Of a DNA stretch of 64,000 bases, positions 53,314 through 63,133 are shown piece by piece (positions within the stretch are counted from its first letter, which is position 1; each line of letters opens with the position of its first letter). Made by a program: the position numbers and the translations under genes. Under the pieces are notes generated by a model that was given only the letters and a program-made list of their open reading frames with translations, was not told where the DNA came from and ran no database searches. The DNA comes from Paludibacter sp. 47-17. GTDB taxonomy: Bacteria; Bacteroidota; Bacteroidia; Bacteroidales; Paludibacteraceae. The DNA lies in the NCBI GenBank assembly GCA_001898935.1, contig MKVT01000015.1:1-64000 (forward strand). The letters run 5' to 3'.

Positions 53314-56300
53314 ATGAAAAACAAAGTACTTAGTCTGGCGTTTTTAGTTGGTGTTTCGCTTTTTGCTGCTGCGCAGCATAAGCAGGGCGATACCATTTTT
53401 GTGGGTGAATCGAAACTGAAACTGGTTTCGGCCAATCTGATTGTTAATCCGGGATTTGAAGAGGGGCTTGCGGGTTGGACCGATGCCACATCGGACATGG
53501 CTCCCTTGAATTCGGCCAATTTTTCGGTAAACGCTACCGGTGGCATCGATAATTCGAAGTTTCTGGTGGGTTTGAAAAACGAAGGGGCTTCCGGAGCCGG
53601 CTCCATCGGCACCGGGTGGAGCATAGCCGGCGGTAAAAGATATTATTTTGCCTATCATGTTAAGTACCTCTCGGCTTCGGCTGCTGCCGCCGATGAGTTG
53701 TACCTGAAGGTTTCGCTTACCAATGATAAAACGGTATCGGCCGAACCTCTGATTCTCATCAATTCGTCCAAGGTAAACGGAGGAAGCCAATGGACCCGTA
53801 ACGAAGTGGTTTTTACCAACACGAATCCTGCCTATTCGTTTCTGGTAGCTCGTTTCCGCTGGTTGAGCAACCGGTTTGGATTCGATGGCTTTTCGTTGTA
53901 CGAGGTGGAGGAACTGGTGAATACGACGGAGCTGGAAGCGACGATTGCCGAAGCGCAGGCCTTGTATAAGGCGGGCTCCAACGGAGCTGAGGCCTTGCTT
54001 ACGGCCATTGCCACGGCACAGGCTGCTCTCGGCAGCAGCTCGCCTGCCGAGGTGAAAGCCGCAGTGGCAGCGCTCCGCAATGCCATCCGCACTTACCAGT
54101 TGCTGAATGCCTCGCCCGATAAGCCTATCGATGCCACTCATCTCATCGTGAATCCATCGTTCGACCAGAATACTCCTCAGGGATGGAAAGGTATTGGGGT
54201 GATTAACTACCATGTGGTGGAATTCTACGAACGTACCTTTGCCATGCAGCAGAAGATAACCGGTCTGCCGGCCGGAAAGTACGTGTTGCGGGTGCAGGGT
54301 TTCGAGCGTCCGAAAGCCAACGATGCCGGTGCGGCGTATAAAGCCGGGACCGAAACGATAGCAGCCCGCCTGTTTGCGAAGTCAACCCGCTTTGCGGAAC
54401 GTGTTACGCCCCTGGCATCGCTCTACAAGCACGGCTATACGGGTTCGGGTTCGCAAAGCGGATATGTACATTCGATGGCCGCGGCCGAAACGTTTATGGG
54501 AGGAGCTTCGCGTCCGTACGAGGTGGAGCTTCCGGAAATTATGGTGCAGGAGGGCGATACGCTCACCATCGGGGTTCGGAGCGATTTCACGCAGGCGGGG
54601 TATTGGGTGTTGTTTGATAATTTCAGGCTCGAATACCAGGGTGAATTTACGACCGGCGAGTTGAAGACGGCGGTCGAAGGGCAGTTGACGTCGGCGCAGG
54701 GCCTGCTCGAAGCGAAAATACAGAATACTGTCCGAACGCAGCTTAGTGCGGCGATCGAGGGCGCCAGGCAGGCTGTGGAAGCTACGCCCCTGAACAGGGA
54801 AGGTTTGCTGACGGCCAATGCTCAACTCGGCACCGCGTCGGCGGCAGCTTTAGTTTCGGCCGGCTTGTACCAGCGTCTGCAGCAATTAATCGAAGCGGCC
54901 GAAGTCAAACTTCCTTCATTAACGGGGGTGAAGGCCAGTAATCTTTTAAATGCATTGGTGCTTGCACGGTCGAGGGTGGCCAACCTGGATGTGAGCACGG
55001 CGCTGTTGAATTCGTCGATATCGAGCCTCAACGCACAGGTCAACAAACGGATCTATACGCCTACCTGGATGATGGGCAATGTGAACGACCCGGCGAATAA
55101 CTGGAGCCTGGAGCGCAGCAAGCAGTCGGCCAACTGGATTGTGTTCTGGGAACCCGGCTATGGCGAGGATCCTTCGGTGCTGGCCGATGGAAATTTCAGA
55201 ATTAATATCGATGCATTACTGGCTACGGCCGAGCAGTCGTTCGATTTCTATGCCGATTCGCTGAAGTTTATCAAGCGGGGCAGTTCGAAAACCGACGATT
55301 ATAAGATGATTATCCGCTTGCGTTACACGCGCGACTGGGAAGCTTCGGGCTCGGGAGTCGACGATATGATAGGACTGCTGACGCTTACTGCCTGGTCGGC
55401 CCAGGTGGGCGGACATACAATGGCGCACGAAGTAGGGCATTGTTTTCAGTATCAGGTACATTGCGACAATGGGAATCAGAACGGCTGGATGTATGGGTTC
55501 GGTGCAAACGCTTCGGGCGGAAATGGCTGGTGGGAGCAATGTGCGCAATGGCAGGCTTTCAAGGTTTTCCCGAACTTACAGTTTACCGACAGCCGGTTTG
55601 CCAACTACCTGAATACGGCACACAAGCATATATTACACGAGGCGCCTCGTTACGATAATTACTTTATCCACGATTATTTTACGTACCGCCACGGAATGGA
55701 AATAATCGGCCGCTTGTGGAATGAATCGGTTCGTCCCGAAGATCCTGTGGAGGCCTACAAACGGATTACAGGCATTAGTCAGGAGCAGTTCAACGACCAG
55801 ATGTACGATCGTGCTGCCCGGTTTGCTACCTGGGATATTCCGGCCTTGATAACGGAAGGTACGAAGCGTATTTCGTCGCGTCCGCAAGCTAAGATGATCA
55901 ATGCGGGCAATGGTTTTTGGCGCATCGATCCTACGGTTGCTCCCGAAAACTATGGTTATAATGTTATCCGGCTGAATGCGCCTGTGAAAGCAACTACCGT
56001 GTATGCATTTTTCGAAGGTAAAGCGGGTATGGACGGATACCGTAAAAATTATACCGCCTCGGCCGGATGGCGGTATGGGTTCGTAGCTTTGCTCAACGAC
56101 GGTACCCGTGTGTACAGCGAAATGAAGTCGGCCGGCTATGCCGCACCTTCGGGTACGCTGATGTTCCTTTGTCCCGACAATTGCAAGCAATTGTGGCTGG
56201 TGGTGAGCGGGGCGCCTTCGAGCCATTGGAGGCATGCCTGGGACGATGATGATACCAACGACGAACAATGGCCCTATGAGGTGAAGTTTAACAATACGAA

Positions 56301-56562
56301 TTTACTGGGCCAGCAGAATATTGTGAATAGCCTGCCCGATACCTCGGAACTGGGTATTACGCTGTATGGCGCAAAAGGGATGTTGGTTGCCGGTGAGTTA
56401 CCTCTTGACGCACGGCTGCTGGTGTATACACCGGCGGGGACCTGCGTGGCCGAAGTGCAACCCGGTATGGCGGCCGCTACCGTAGTCCTCGACCAGGGGC
56501 TGTATGTGGTTGCGATACGGCACAGAGGGCAGGAATACGTTCGTAAGGTTGTTGTTTATTAA
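53314..56562 (+). CDS. Secreted zincin-like protein (DUF6055-like) with T9SS tail
   Basis: A 1082-residue protein from ATG 53314 (signal peptide MKNKVLSLAFLVGVSLFAAAQ). Residues about 40-205 form a beta-sandwich (LIVNPGFEEGLAGWTD, FDGFSLYEVEEL) that may bind carbohydrate; then helical FIVAR-like repeats (ATIAEAQALYKAGSNG, AAVAALRNAIRTYQ), a second LIVNPSFDQNTPQGWKG sandwich and more helices (LTSAQGLLEAKIQNTVRTQL). The catalytic-type domain has HEVGH at 705-709 and Glu741 in GGNGWWEQC, the HExxH plus distal Glu of gluzincins, as in DUF6055 proteins. The end (LVYTPAGTCVAEVQPG to VVVY) is a T9SS sorting domain. It could cleave glycoproteins such as plant cell wall arabinogalactan proteins; no activity is established for the family. 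Confidence 0.72.
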   Translation: MKNKVLSLAFLVGVSLFAAAQHKQGDTIFVGESKLKLVSANLIVNPGFEEGLAGWTDATSDMAPLNSANFSVNATGGIDNSKFLVGLKNEGASGAGSIGTGWSIAGGKRYYFAYHVKYLSASAAAADELYLKVSLTNDKTVSAEPLILINSSKVNGGSQWTRNEVVFTNTNPAYSFLVARFRWLSNRFGFDGFSLYEVEELVNTTELEATIAEAQALYKAGSNGAEALLTAIATAQAALGSSSPAEVKAAVAALRNAIRTYQLLNASPDKPIDATHLIVNPSFDQNTPQGWKGIGVINYHVVEFYERTFAMQQKITGLPAGKYVLRVQGFERPKANDAGAAYKAGTETIAARLFAKSTRFAERVTPLASLYKHGYTGSGSQSGYVHSMAAAETFMGGASRPYEVELPEIMVQEGDTLTIGVRSDFTQAGYWVLFDNFRLEYQGEFTTGELKTAVEGQLTSAQGLLEAKIQNTVRTQLSAAIEGARQAVEATPLNREGLLTANAQLGTASAAALVSAGLYQRLQQLIEAAEVKLPSLTGVKASNLLNALVLARSRVANLDVSTALLNSSISSLNAQVNKRIYTPTWMMGNVNDPANNWSLERSKQSANWIVFWEPGYGEDPSVLADGNFRINIDALLATAEQSFDFYADSLKFIKRGSSKTDDYKMIIRLRYTRDWEASGSGVDDMIGLLTLTAWSAQVGGHTMAHEVGHCFQYQVHCDNGNQNGWMYGFGANASGGNGWWEQCAQWQAFKVFPNLQFTDSRFANYLNTAHKHILHEAPRYDNYFIHDYFTYRHGMEIIGRLWNESVRPEDPVEAYKRITGISQEQFNDQMYDRAARFATWDIPALITEGTKRISSRPQAKMINAGNGFWRIDPTVAPENYGYNVIRLNAPVKATTVYAFFEGKAGMDGYRKNYTASAGWRYGFVALLNDGTRVYSEMKSAGYAAPSGTLMFLCPDNCKQLWLVVSGAPSSHWRHAWDDDDTNDEQWPYEVKFNNTNLLGQQNIVNSLPDTSELGITLYGAKGMLVAGELPLDARLLVYTPAGTCVAEVQPGMAAATVVLDQGLYVVAIRHRGQEYVRKVVVY

Positions 56563-56648
56563 TGCGTTAAATATTGATCTACTAATCCGGGCCGTTCCCG
56601 GGCTCTGCCCGAACAGGTAGGGTTCATGGCCCTCAACTTACTTCTCCT

Positions 56649-58658
56649 ATGCAAAAAACGAGTTTTAATTTTTCGTGGATGTGGTTTGTGGTCGTGCTGT
56701 TTCAGGCTGCAACGTTTCGGGTGACTGCTAACCCTGTGCTGCAATCTTCCGGTCGGTCAAGTGGTTCGAATACTGCTGCACAGGCTGTGCCTGCTCCTCT
56801 TTTCGAGGGGTATTTGTTTGCTTATTTCGAAGGTTCGGGTCCGCGTAACTCCCAGGAACAACTGCGTTTTGCGGTAAGCGAAAATGCGGTCGACTGGACG
56901 GCTCTGAACGGCAATAATCCGGTGCTGGCTTCGGATAAAATTTCGCAAACAGGCGGTATTCGTGATCCGCATTTGCTCCGGGGCAACGACGGGCGGTTCT
57001 ACCTCACAGCTACCGATATGTTTACCATGAAAAACGGCTGGGATACCAATCCGGGCATTGTTCTGCTTCGTTCCGATAATCTTACCGATTGGACCCATAG
57101 TATCATCGATCTGGCGAAGTTGTATCCGAAAAAATTCGGCAAGGTAAAATGGGTGTGGGCTCCGCAAACTATTTACGATCCGAAAGCAAAGAAATACCTG
57201 GTGTATTTTACCGTCCGTTTCCACGAGGACGAAAAACTTGATTTTTACGCGGCTTATGCCAATAAGGACTTTTCGGGCTTTGAACGGGAACCGAAGTTGA
57301 TGTTTCGCGCTAAATACGGAGCCATTGATGGTGATATAATCTACAGGGATGGACTTTACCACTTCTTCTACAAAGGCAATACGAAGGATGCCAACGGCAA
57401 AGAAGTGAAAAATGGGATTCAGAAAGCGGTTTCCAAATCGCTGCAAGGTCCGTGGAAGGAAGATTTTGTATACGTCGATGCCTATGCAGCCAAAGGAGTT
57501 TCGGTGGAAGGCAGCAGTGTTTTCAAACTGAATAATTCGGAAGAATATTTTCTGATGTACGATCTGTACCGTGATAAACGTTTCGAATTTCAGCGCTCGA
57601 ACGATCTTACTACGTTTAGTGCTGAACCCGAGTCGTTTACCAAGAACTTCAATCCGCGTCATGGAAGCGTAATCAGTATTACCCGCGACGAAGCCCGCCG
57701 TTTACAAGCCAAGTGGGGCGGTGTGCCCGAAACCCTGCTGATGCCCGTGCAACCCGGCGACCGGCATCGGTTTGTGTCGCAGGGAAATCCTGTTTTCAGG
57801 CACAAATACACGGCCGATCCGGCTGCTTTGGTGAAGGGCGATACGCTTTGGTTGTATACCGGTCACGATTTCGCTGGCAGACAACAAAATTATAAAATGA
57901 AGGACTGGTTGGTGTTTACAACTACCGATATGAAAAACTGGACCGAATATCCGGTGCCGCTGAAAATCACCGATTTCACCTGGGCAACCAGCGGCGATGC
58001 GTATGCCGGCCACGTAGCCGAGCGAAACGGCAAATATTACTGGTACATCAGCACCAACTGGACGGGAATTGGTGTGGCGGTGAGCGACCGCCCCGAAGGT
58101 CCGTTTAAGGATGCATTGGGCAAACCGCTGCTTACCAATAAAGATTGTTTTGCTTCGACGCATTCCTGGGCTTGTATCGATCCGGCTATTTTTATCGACG
58201 ACGATGGGACGCCCTGGATTTTCTGGGGCAATCGGGAGTGTTATTTTGCTAAGCTGAAAGATAATATGATTGAAATTGATGGCGAAATCCGCCAGGTAAA
58301 TTTCGAGGGATTCAGTTTTACCGAAGCGCCCTGGATCCACAAGCACCGGGGGAAATATTACCTGACCTATGCTACCGAATTCCCCGAGAAAATTGCTTAT
58401 GCGATGGCCGATCGTATCGAGGGTCCTTACGAATACAAAGGTATTTTAAACGAAATTGCCGGTAATAGCAACACCAATCACCAGGGTATCGTGCAGTTTA
58501 AAGGGAAATGGTATTTCCTGTACCACAACGGCGGAATAAATACCGAGGGAGGTAGCTACAGCCGCTCGGTGTGTATCGACGATTTGCACTATAATCCCGA
58601 TGGTACCTTGAAACGGGTCGTCATGACCACCGAAGGGGTGAATCCCGTACGCGAATAA
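56649..58658 (+). CDS. Secreted tandem GH43 glycosidase
   Basis: A 669-residue protein with an N-terminal hydrophobic signal (SWMWFVVVLFQAATFRVTAN). Two five-bladed-propeller domains of GH43 type follow. Domain 1, about residues 50-365: LFAYFEGSG, GIRDPHLLRGNDGRFYLTAT (with the conserved Asp after GIR), VEGSSVFKLN. Domain 2, about residues 375-665: NPVFRHKYTADPAALVKGDTLWLYTGHD (Asp base in ADPA), CIDPAIFIDDDGTPWIFWG (Asp), FTEAPWIHKHRGKYYLTYA (Glu acid). Domain 2 has the full Asp-Asp-Glu triad of arabinofuranosidases/xylosidases; domain 1 is related but may act on another sugar. Likely removes arabinose or galactose units from RG-I side chains. A long hairpin follows the stop. Confidence 0.85.
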   Translation: MQKTSFNFSWMWFVVVLFQAATFRVTANPVLQSSGRSSGSNTAAQAVPAPLFEGYLFAYFEGSGPRNSQEQLRFAVSENAVDWTALNGNNPVLASDKISQTGGIRDPHLLRGNDGRFYLTATDMFTMKNGWDTNPGIVLLRSDNLTDWTHSIIDLAKLYPKKFGKVKWVWAPQTIYDPKAKKYLVYFTVRFHEDEKLDFYAAYANKDFSGFEREPKLMFRAKYGAIDGDIIYRDGLYHFFYKGNTKDANGKEVKNGIQKAVSKSLQGPWKEDFVYVDAYAAKGVSVEGSSVFKLNNSEEYFLMYDLYRDKRFEFQRSNDLTTFSAEPESFTKNFNPRHGSVISITRDEARRLQAKWGGVPETLLMPVQPGDRHRFVSQGNPVFRHKYTADPAALVKGDTLWLYTGHDFAGRQQNYKMKDWLVFTTTDMKNWTEYPVPLKITDFTWATSGDAYAGHVAERNGKYYWYISTNWTGIGVAVSDRPEGPFKDALGKPLLTNKDCFASTHSWACIDPAIFIDDDGTPWIFWGNRECYFAKLKDNMIEIDGEIRQVNFEGFSFTEAPWIHKHRGKYYLTYATEFPEKIAYAMADRIEGPYEYKGILNEIAGNSNTNHQGIVQFKGKWYFLYHNGGINTEGGSYSRSVCIDDLHYNPDGTLKRVVMTTEGVNPVRE

Positions 58659-58674
58659 AGCAGTTAAACGATTG

Positions 58675-58744
58675 AACGCCGCTACTTCAGCTTCCCTGCA
58701 TGTCCGGAACAATTGGTCATTTGGGGAGCCGAAGTAGCGGCGTT
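58675..58744. terminator. Long hairpin between GH43 and galM
   Basis: 58675-58696 pairs with 58724-58744 over about 20 bp with two weak positions (AACGCCGCTACTTC with GAAGTAGCGGCGTT at the base). It lies between convergent genes and probably ends transcription from both sides. Confidence 0.65.
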
Positions 58745-58775
58745 TATCTTACCTTGCCTTATAAAAGGGCGGCAA

Positions 58776-59804
58776 CTAGTTTACCGTCGAAAATTTGTAC
58801 ACACAGTATTCCTCATAGCGCTCACCCGGGCGAAGCACCGAGCTGGGGAAATGAGCAATGTTGGGTGAATTCGGGAAGTTTTGGGTTTCCAGGCACACCG
58901 ATTCCTGCTCGGCATAGGTCTTTCCGTATTTTCCAGGCTGATATTCCACCCAGTTGGCCGTGTAAATCTGAACACCGGGCTGTGTAGTCAACACTTCCAT
59001 TTTGCGGCCGCTAACCGGTTCGGTCAGGACTGCCGCCAGCGCCAGCTCCTTCGGTTGATTTTTACGGATCGCCCAGTTGTTGTCGATGCCTCTGCCGGCA
59101 GCATATTCCGGAGCGTCGATCACCGAACCGATCACGGTAGGTTGGCGGAAGTCGAAAGGTGAGTTGTCCACCGGACGCAATTCGCCGGTAGGAGAAGCGG
59201 TTTCGTCGAGCACGGTGTGAAAATCGGCGTTGATTTGCAATACATGGTCGCGAACCGTACCATTACCGGCGCCTTTCAGGTTGAAGTACGAGTGGTTGGT
59301 CAGCCCGATTACGGTAGGCTTATCGGTTTCGGCTTCGTAACGAATCTTCAATTCGTTATCGTCGGTAACGGTGATAGTAACACAGCAGTCCAGCATGCCC
59401 GGATAACCTTCCTCACCATCGGCCGATTTGTAATTCATGCAAATCGAATTCTCCGATACCTCGATTACCTCCCACACCTGTGCGTTGAAGCCCTTGATGC
59501 CTCCATGCAGCGCATTGCCTCCATTGTTTCGGGCCAAGGTGTACTGCACGCCGTCCAGGGTGAACCGGCCATCTTTGATACGATTGGCAAACCGTCCGCA
59601 GGTGGAGCCGAAATAAGGCTCTTTGTCGATGTTTTCCTGCAAGGTGTCGAAACCCAGTACCACATCTTCCAGTTTGCCGTCGCGGTCGGGAACCATCAAC
59701 CGGGTAATCTTGGTGCCGTAGTTGGTCACTTCGGCCGACATCCCGTTTTTATTTTTCAGGACATAGCTCTTTACCGCTTTTCCATCCATTAATATTGTTT
59801 CCAT
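58776..59804 (-). CDS. galM: Aldose 1-epimerase (galactose mutarotase)
   Basis: Interconverts alpha and beta anomers of galactose (and other aldoses), giving the alpha form used by galactokinase. A 342-residue cytoplasmic enzyme with family motifs: STCGRFANRIKDGRF, NNGGNALHGGIKGFNAQVWEV (active-site His), GLTNHSYFNLKG (second His) and VCLETQNFPNSPN (catalytic Glu). No signal peptide. It starts 12 bp after the galK stop, so the genes form an operon. Next to the GH43 gene it would process galactose released from pectic galactan. Confidence 0.93.
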   Translation of the reverse strand: METILMDGKAVKSYVLKNKNGMSAEVTNYGTKITRLMVPDRDGKLEDVVLGFDTLQENIDKEPYFGSTCGRFANRIKDGRFTLDGVQYTLARNNGGNALHGGIKGFNAQVWEVIEVSENSICMNYKSADGEEGYPGMLDCCVTITVTDDNELKIRYEAETDKPTVIGLTNHSYFNLKGAGNGTVRDHVLQINADFHTVLDETASPTGELRPVDNSPFDFRQPTVIGSVIDAPEYAAGRGIDNNWAIRKNQPKELALAAVLTEPVSGRKMEVLTTQPGVQIYTANWVEYQPGKYGKTYAEQESVCLETQNFPNSPNIAHFPSSVLRPGERYEEYCVYKFSTVN

Positions 59805-59816
59805 GTTCTTTGCTTT

Positions 59817-60977
59817 TTATTCAACGCGGGTAGCGCCGTCGCCAATTTCGGCAATGTAGAAATCGGGTTTGATGCCGATGCGTGCTTCGTAGTTGGCACC
59901 CACCTGAGCAATAAAAGTATCGATCGCTTCTTCTTTCACCAGCGAAACGGTACAGCCGCCAAAGCCGCCACCCGTCATGCGCGATCCGATAACGCCGTCA
60001 ATTTTCCAGGCTTCCTCGGCCATGCAATCCAGTTCGGGACCGGTAACTTCGTAATCGTCGCGCAACGACACATGCGAAGCATTCATCAGCTTGCCGAACA
60101 ATTCCAGGTTACCATCTTTCAATGCCTTTACAGCATCCGAAGTACGCTGTACTTCGCCCACAACGTGGCGGGCGCGCTTGTGAGCCACCGGATCGGTAAT
60201 CGCGCTTTCGATCGATTTGAATTCGGCTTCGGTAAGTTCGGCCAGGTATTTCAACGGACGAACGGCATTAAGCTGGGCGACAGCCGTTTTACATTCGGCT
60301 ACACGCTGGTTGTAAGCGCCCGAATCGAGTTTGTGGGGTGAGTGAGTGTTCGAAATCACAATTTTAACGCCTTCGAGTTTCACCGGAACCAATTCGAATT
60401 CCAAGGTGTCGCAATTGAGGTGTACGGCATGATCCTTCGCTCCGTTGGCCGATACGAACTGGTCCATAATTCCGCAATTTACCAGTGCGAATTCATGCTC
60501 CGATTTCTGGCCAATCAAAGCCAGCTCGGTACGGTTGAAGCCCGTTCCCAATTGATCGTTGAAGGCATAGGCGGTAACCACTTCGAGGGCGGCCGACGAC
60601 GATAAACCGGCTCCATTGGGCACATTACCCCAGATCAGAATGTCGAAACCCTGGGTGATGGCCACTCCGCGTTTAACAAACTGGGCAATGACTCCCAGGG
60701 GATAGTTTACCCACGATTTTTCGAGCCGGGTGGTCAGTTGATCGAAATTCAACGAAATAATCTCCGGCTGATTCAACGATTTGAAATTAATCACCTGTTG
60801 GTCGTTTTTAGCAATCAGCAGGTTGGTGCCAAAACTTAATGCACAGGGAAATACGGCGCCACCGTTGTAGTCGGTGTGCTCACCAATCAGATTAACACGA
60901 CCGGGCGAAAAATAAACCGCTTCGGCAGGTTTGCCATAGGTAGCTTCAAAGGCTTGTTTTAATTCTTGTGTTGTCAT
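59817..60977 (-). CDS. galK: Galactokinase
   Basis: Phosphorylates alpha-D-galactose at C1 with ATP, the first committed step of the Leloir pathway. The 386-residue GHMP kinase has the galactokinase signature PGRVNLIGEHTDYNGGAVFP, the phosphate-binding loop NVPNGAGLSSSAALEV, the catalytic Asp in NCGIMDQFVS and the C-terminal GSRMTGGGFGGCTVSLV. First gene of the galK-galM operon; no epimerase (galE) or transferase (galT) is in the window. Confidence 0.96.
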   Translation of the reverse strand: MTTQELKQAFEATYGKPAEAVYFSPGRVNLIGEHTDYNGGAVFPCALSFGTNLLIAKNDQQVINFKSLNQPEIISLNFDQLTTRLEKSWVNYPLGVIAQFVKRGVAITQGFDILIWGNVPNGAGLSSSAALEVVTAYAFNDQLGTGFNRTELALIGQKSEHEFALVNCGIMDQFVSANGAKDHAVHLNCDTLEFELVPVKLEGVKIVISNTHSPHKLDSGAYNQRVAECKTAVAQLNAVRPLKYLAELTEAEFKSIESAITDPVAHKRARHVVGEVQRTSDAVKALKDGNLELFGKLMNASHVSLRDDYEVTGPELDCMAEEAWKIDGVIGSRMTGGGFGGCTVSLVKEEAIDTFIAQVGANYEARIGIKPDFYIAEIGDGATRVE

Positions 60978-61148
60978 ACTAGTATTTATGTTGTTAGATG
61001 TTTTTCAAAATTCCCTGCAAAATAACAAAATAAAAGCGGGTAAACCTGCTCGAAAAGTATGTTTTTTAGCAGAATTATGTATTTTGAATTATTTGTGAAG
61101 TATTTTGATGTTTAATTTTACATTTTGACGCTTCAACTCCCTGAGTGC

Positions 61149-61847
61149 TTAAGCAAGCGCCAGGGTGAAGATGCTGATGCGGACCGGCTCGGTTTGAAGC
61201 AGGGCCAGCATACATGCTTCCAGGGTGGATCCGGTGGTCAACACATCGTCAATCAACAGAATGTGTTTCCCTTTAAAAACCTCAGTATCGGTCAGATGGA
61301 AAATCCCCTCGGTATTTTTGTACCGGTCGAAAACCGATTTCCTGGTTTGGGTTGTATTCTCGCGAATCCTTCGCAGATGAGTTGTGTCGATCGGTTTGTG
61401 CAGCACGGTCGCCAGTCCTTTGGCAATCCATTCGCTCTGATTGTAGCCCCGTCTGGCATATTTCCGCGGATGGAGCGGGACGGGTACCAGCACATCCACC
61501 GAGCAGAAATCGGGTGCATCGAGCAGATCGGCTGCTGCATACGCCGCCATTACCGAACCTATTTCCTTATTTCCCTTGTATTTCAGTTCGTGCAACAGCT
61601 TCTGAAAGGGCGATCCTTTCTGAAAAAAGAAAAACGACGTACCCCGGTAAAGCGGCACTTTTCCCCAGAATCGTTTTTCTACCGTATTGTCGGGTTGTAA
61701 ATGAAAATTGGTTTTCGGAATGCCGTGGAGGCAATGAAGGCAAATCGATTTCTCGCCCCGGAGCAGACTTTCGTTGCAAACGAGGCACAGATTGGGATAG
61801 AAAATGTCGAGAAAATCGGTGTACCACCGGTAAATAAACTTTTTCAT
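61149..61847 (-). CDS. ComF family phosphoribosyltransferase-like protein
   Basis: A 232-residue protein of the ComF/GntX group, linked to DNA uptake or recombination in competent bacteria; its biochemical role is unclear. It has an N-terminal zinc-binding double Cys pair (CLVCNESLLRGEKSICLHCL), the segment LVPVPLHPRKYARRGYNQSEWIAKGL, and the phosphoribosyl-binding loop ILLIDDVLTTGSTLEAC. Standard length. It stands alone on the minus strand with about 170 bp on its downstream side. Confidence 0.9.
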   Translation of the reverse strand: MKKFIYRWYTDFLDIFYPNLCLVCNESLLRGEKSICLHCLHGIPKTNFHLQPDNTVEKRFWGKVPLYRGTSFFFFQKGSPFQKLLHELKYKGNKEIGSVMAAYAAADLLDAPDFCSVDVLVPVPLHPRKYARRGYNQSEWIAKGLATVLHKPIDTTHLRRIRENTTQTRKSVFDRYKNTEGIFHLTDTEVFKGKHILLIDDVLTTGSTLEACMLALLQTEPVRISIFTLALA

Positions 61848-61944
61848 AGTAGCGATGATGGCCGCGACTGCTCACGGCAGGTTTACATATTGATTCGAAA
61901 AAAGGAATGTAAATCCCCGGGGAGGGCTCTCCGGTCGCGGAATG

Positions 61945-62328
61945 CTAATTAAAAAGATACGACCAAATGCTTCGACCCAGCTGCACACCCCGCGGCACAA
62001 AAATAATCAATCCTACGACAGCGGCAAAAACAGCGCTGATCAACACGGCGCCGGCAGCAATATCCTTCGCTTTGCCCGCCAGTTCGTGGTATTCGGGTGA
62101 TACCAGATCCACAATGGTTTCGATGGCGGTATTGAGCATTTCAGCACCCGTTACCAGCCCGAAAGCCAGCAGGCACAGCATCCATTCGGTGGTGCTGATG
62201 CAAAATAAAACCCCGGAAACTACTACCAGTATAACAAAAATCAGGTGAATCTGCATGTTGGTTTCCGATTTCAGAACCATGCGGATTCCCCTGATTGCAT
62301 GCTTAAAACTGTCGATACGCTTTTTCAC
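61945..62328 (-). CDS. Diacylglycerol/undecaprenol kinase (DgkA-like)
   Basis: A 127-residue inner-membrane protein with three predicted helices (about 30-47, 50-70, 95-113). Motifs of the prokaryotic DAG kinase family are present: SFKHAIRGIRMVLKSETNMQIH, GAEMLNTAIETIVDL with the catalytic Glu, and AGKAKDIAAGAVLISA. In Gram-negative bacteria it phosphorylates diacylglycerol for lipid recycling; related enzymes act on undecaprenol. Bacteroidota members are of this short type. It lies between efp and the ComF-type gene on the same strand; cotranscription is uncertain because of the terminator after efp. Confidence 0.9.
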   Translation of the reverse strand: MKKRIDSFKHAIRGIRMVLKSETNMQIHLIFVILVVVSGVLFCISTTEWMLCLLAFGLVTGAEMLNTAIETIVDLVSPEYHELAGKAKDIAAGAVLISAVFAAVVGLIIFVPRGVQLGRSIWSYLFN

Positions 62329-62433
62329 ACGGTAACAATTTGTGTTTTAACGGTTGTTCGGAACGCACATGCTGATAACAGAATTACCTGGGTGCATATG
62401 TGTTTCGTACAAAAAAACAGCGAATGAAGTTTA

Positions 62434-62470
62434 TTTCCCGGATGCAGCCTGTACAGATGCATCCGGGAAA
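62434..62470 (-). terminator. Hairpin terminator after efp
   Basis: TTTCCCGGATGCA (62434-62446) is a perfect inverted copy of 62458-62470, an 11-base loop between. It starts 8 bp after the efp stop on the minus strand. The stem is strong; the following T content is modest. Confidence 0.7.
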
Positions 62471-62478
62471 GTAAGAGC

Positions 62479-63045
62479 TTATATTTTTACACGTTCCACG
62501 TACGAGCCGTCGCGGGTGTCGACCTTGATGGTCTCGCCTTCGTTGATGAACAAGGGTACACGCACGGTAGCACCTGTTTCAACCGTTGCAGGCTTGGTGG
62601 CATTGGTGGCGGTATCACCTTTCAATCCGGGTTCGGTATAGGTAATCAGCAAAGCAACCTGCACCGGAAGATCGACGAACAACACGGTTTCGGAAGCAGC
62701 ATGTACGACAACCTCGCAGGTCATTCCCTCTTTCAGGAAGTCGACTCCGTTGATTTGTTCTTTGTTGACCGAAATTTGCTCGTAGGTTTCGTTGTTCATG
62801 AAATTGTATCCCATATCGTCCTGGTAAAGATACTGATACTGACGGCGCTCGATACGTACTTCGTCGATTTTCACTCCGGCGTTGAAGGTTTTCTCCAACG
62901 TGCGTCCCGTTACCACGTTTTTCATTTTGGTACGCACAAAAGCGGCACCTTTACCGGGTTTAACGTGCAAAAATTCGGTGATGAAATAGTACTGCCCATC
63001 CAACTCGATGCACATCCCGTTCTTGATATCTGCTGTAGTAGCCAT
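62479..63045 (-). CDS. efp: Elongation factor P
   Basis: Relieves ribosome stalling at consecutive prolines. The 188-residue protein has the three OB-like domains of EF-P: domain I with [19 protein letters not shown], in which Lys32 at the loop tip is the residue modified in other bacteria; domain II with [22 protein letters not shown]; domain III with [40 protein letters not shown]. The length and start are standard. Its own promoter (63086-63093) and terminator suggest a single-gene transcript. Confidence 0.96.
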   Translation of the reverse strand: MATTADIKNGMCIELDGQYYFITEFLHVKPGKGAAFVRTKMKNVVTGRTLEKTFNAGVKIDEVRIERRQYQYLYQDDMGYNFMNNETYEQISVNKEQINGVDFLKEGMTCEVVVHAASETVLFVDLPVQVALLITYTEPGLKGDTATNATKPATVETGATVRVPLFINEGETIKVDTRDGSYVERVKI

Positions 63046-63085
63046 ATAAAATAGTTGTTTATTATTGATTTTCAGTTTGGGACTG

Positions 63086-63093
63086 CAAAAATA
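63086..63093 (-). promoter_or_regulatory. -7 box of the efp promoter
   Basis: Reads TATTTTTG on the minus strand, fitting TAnnTTTG, about 40 bp before the efp start. Confidence 0.45.
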
Positions 63094-63133
63094 ATAAAAA
63101 TATGGCTAACCAGGAAATTTTAGGCGTCGGGAA

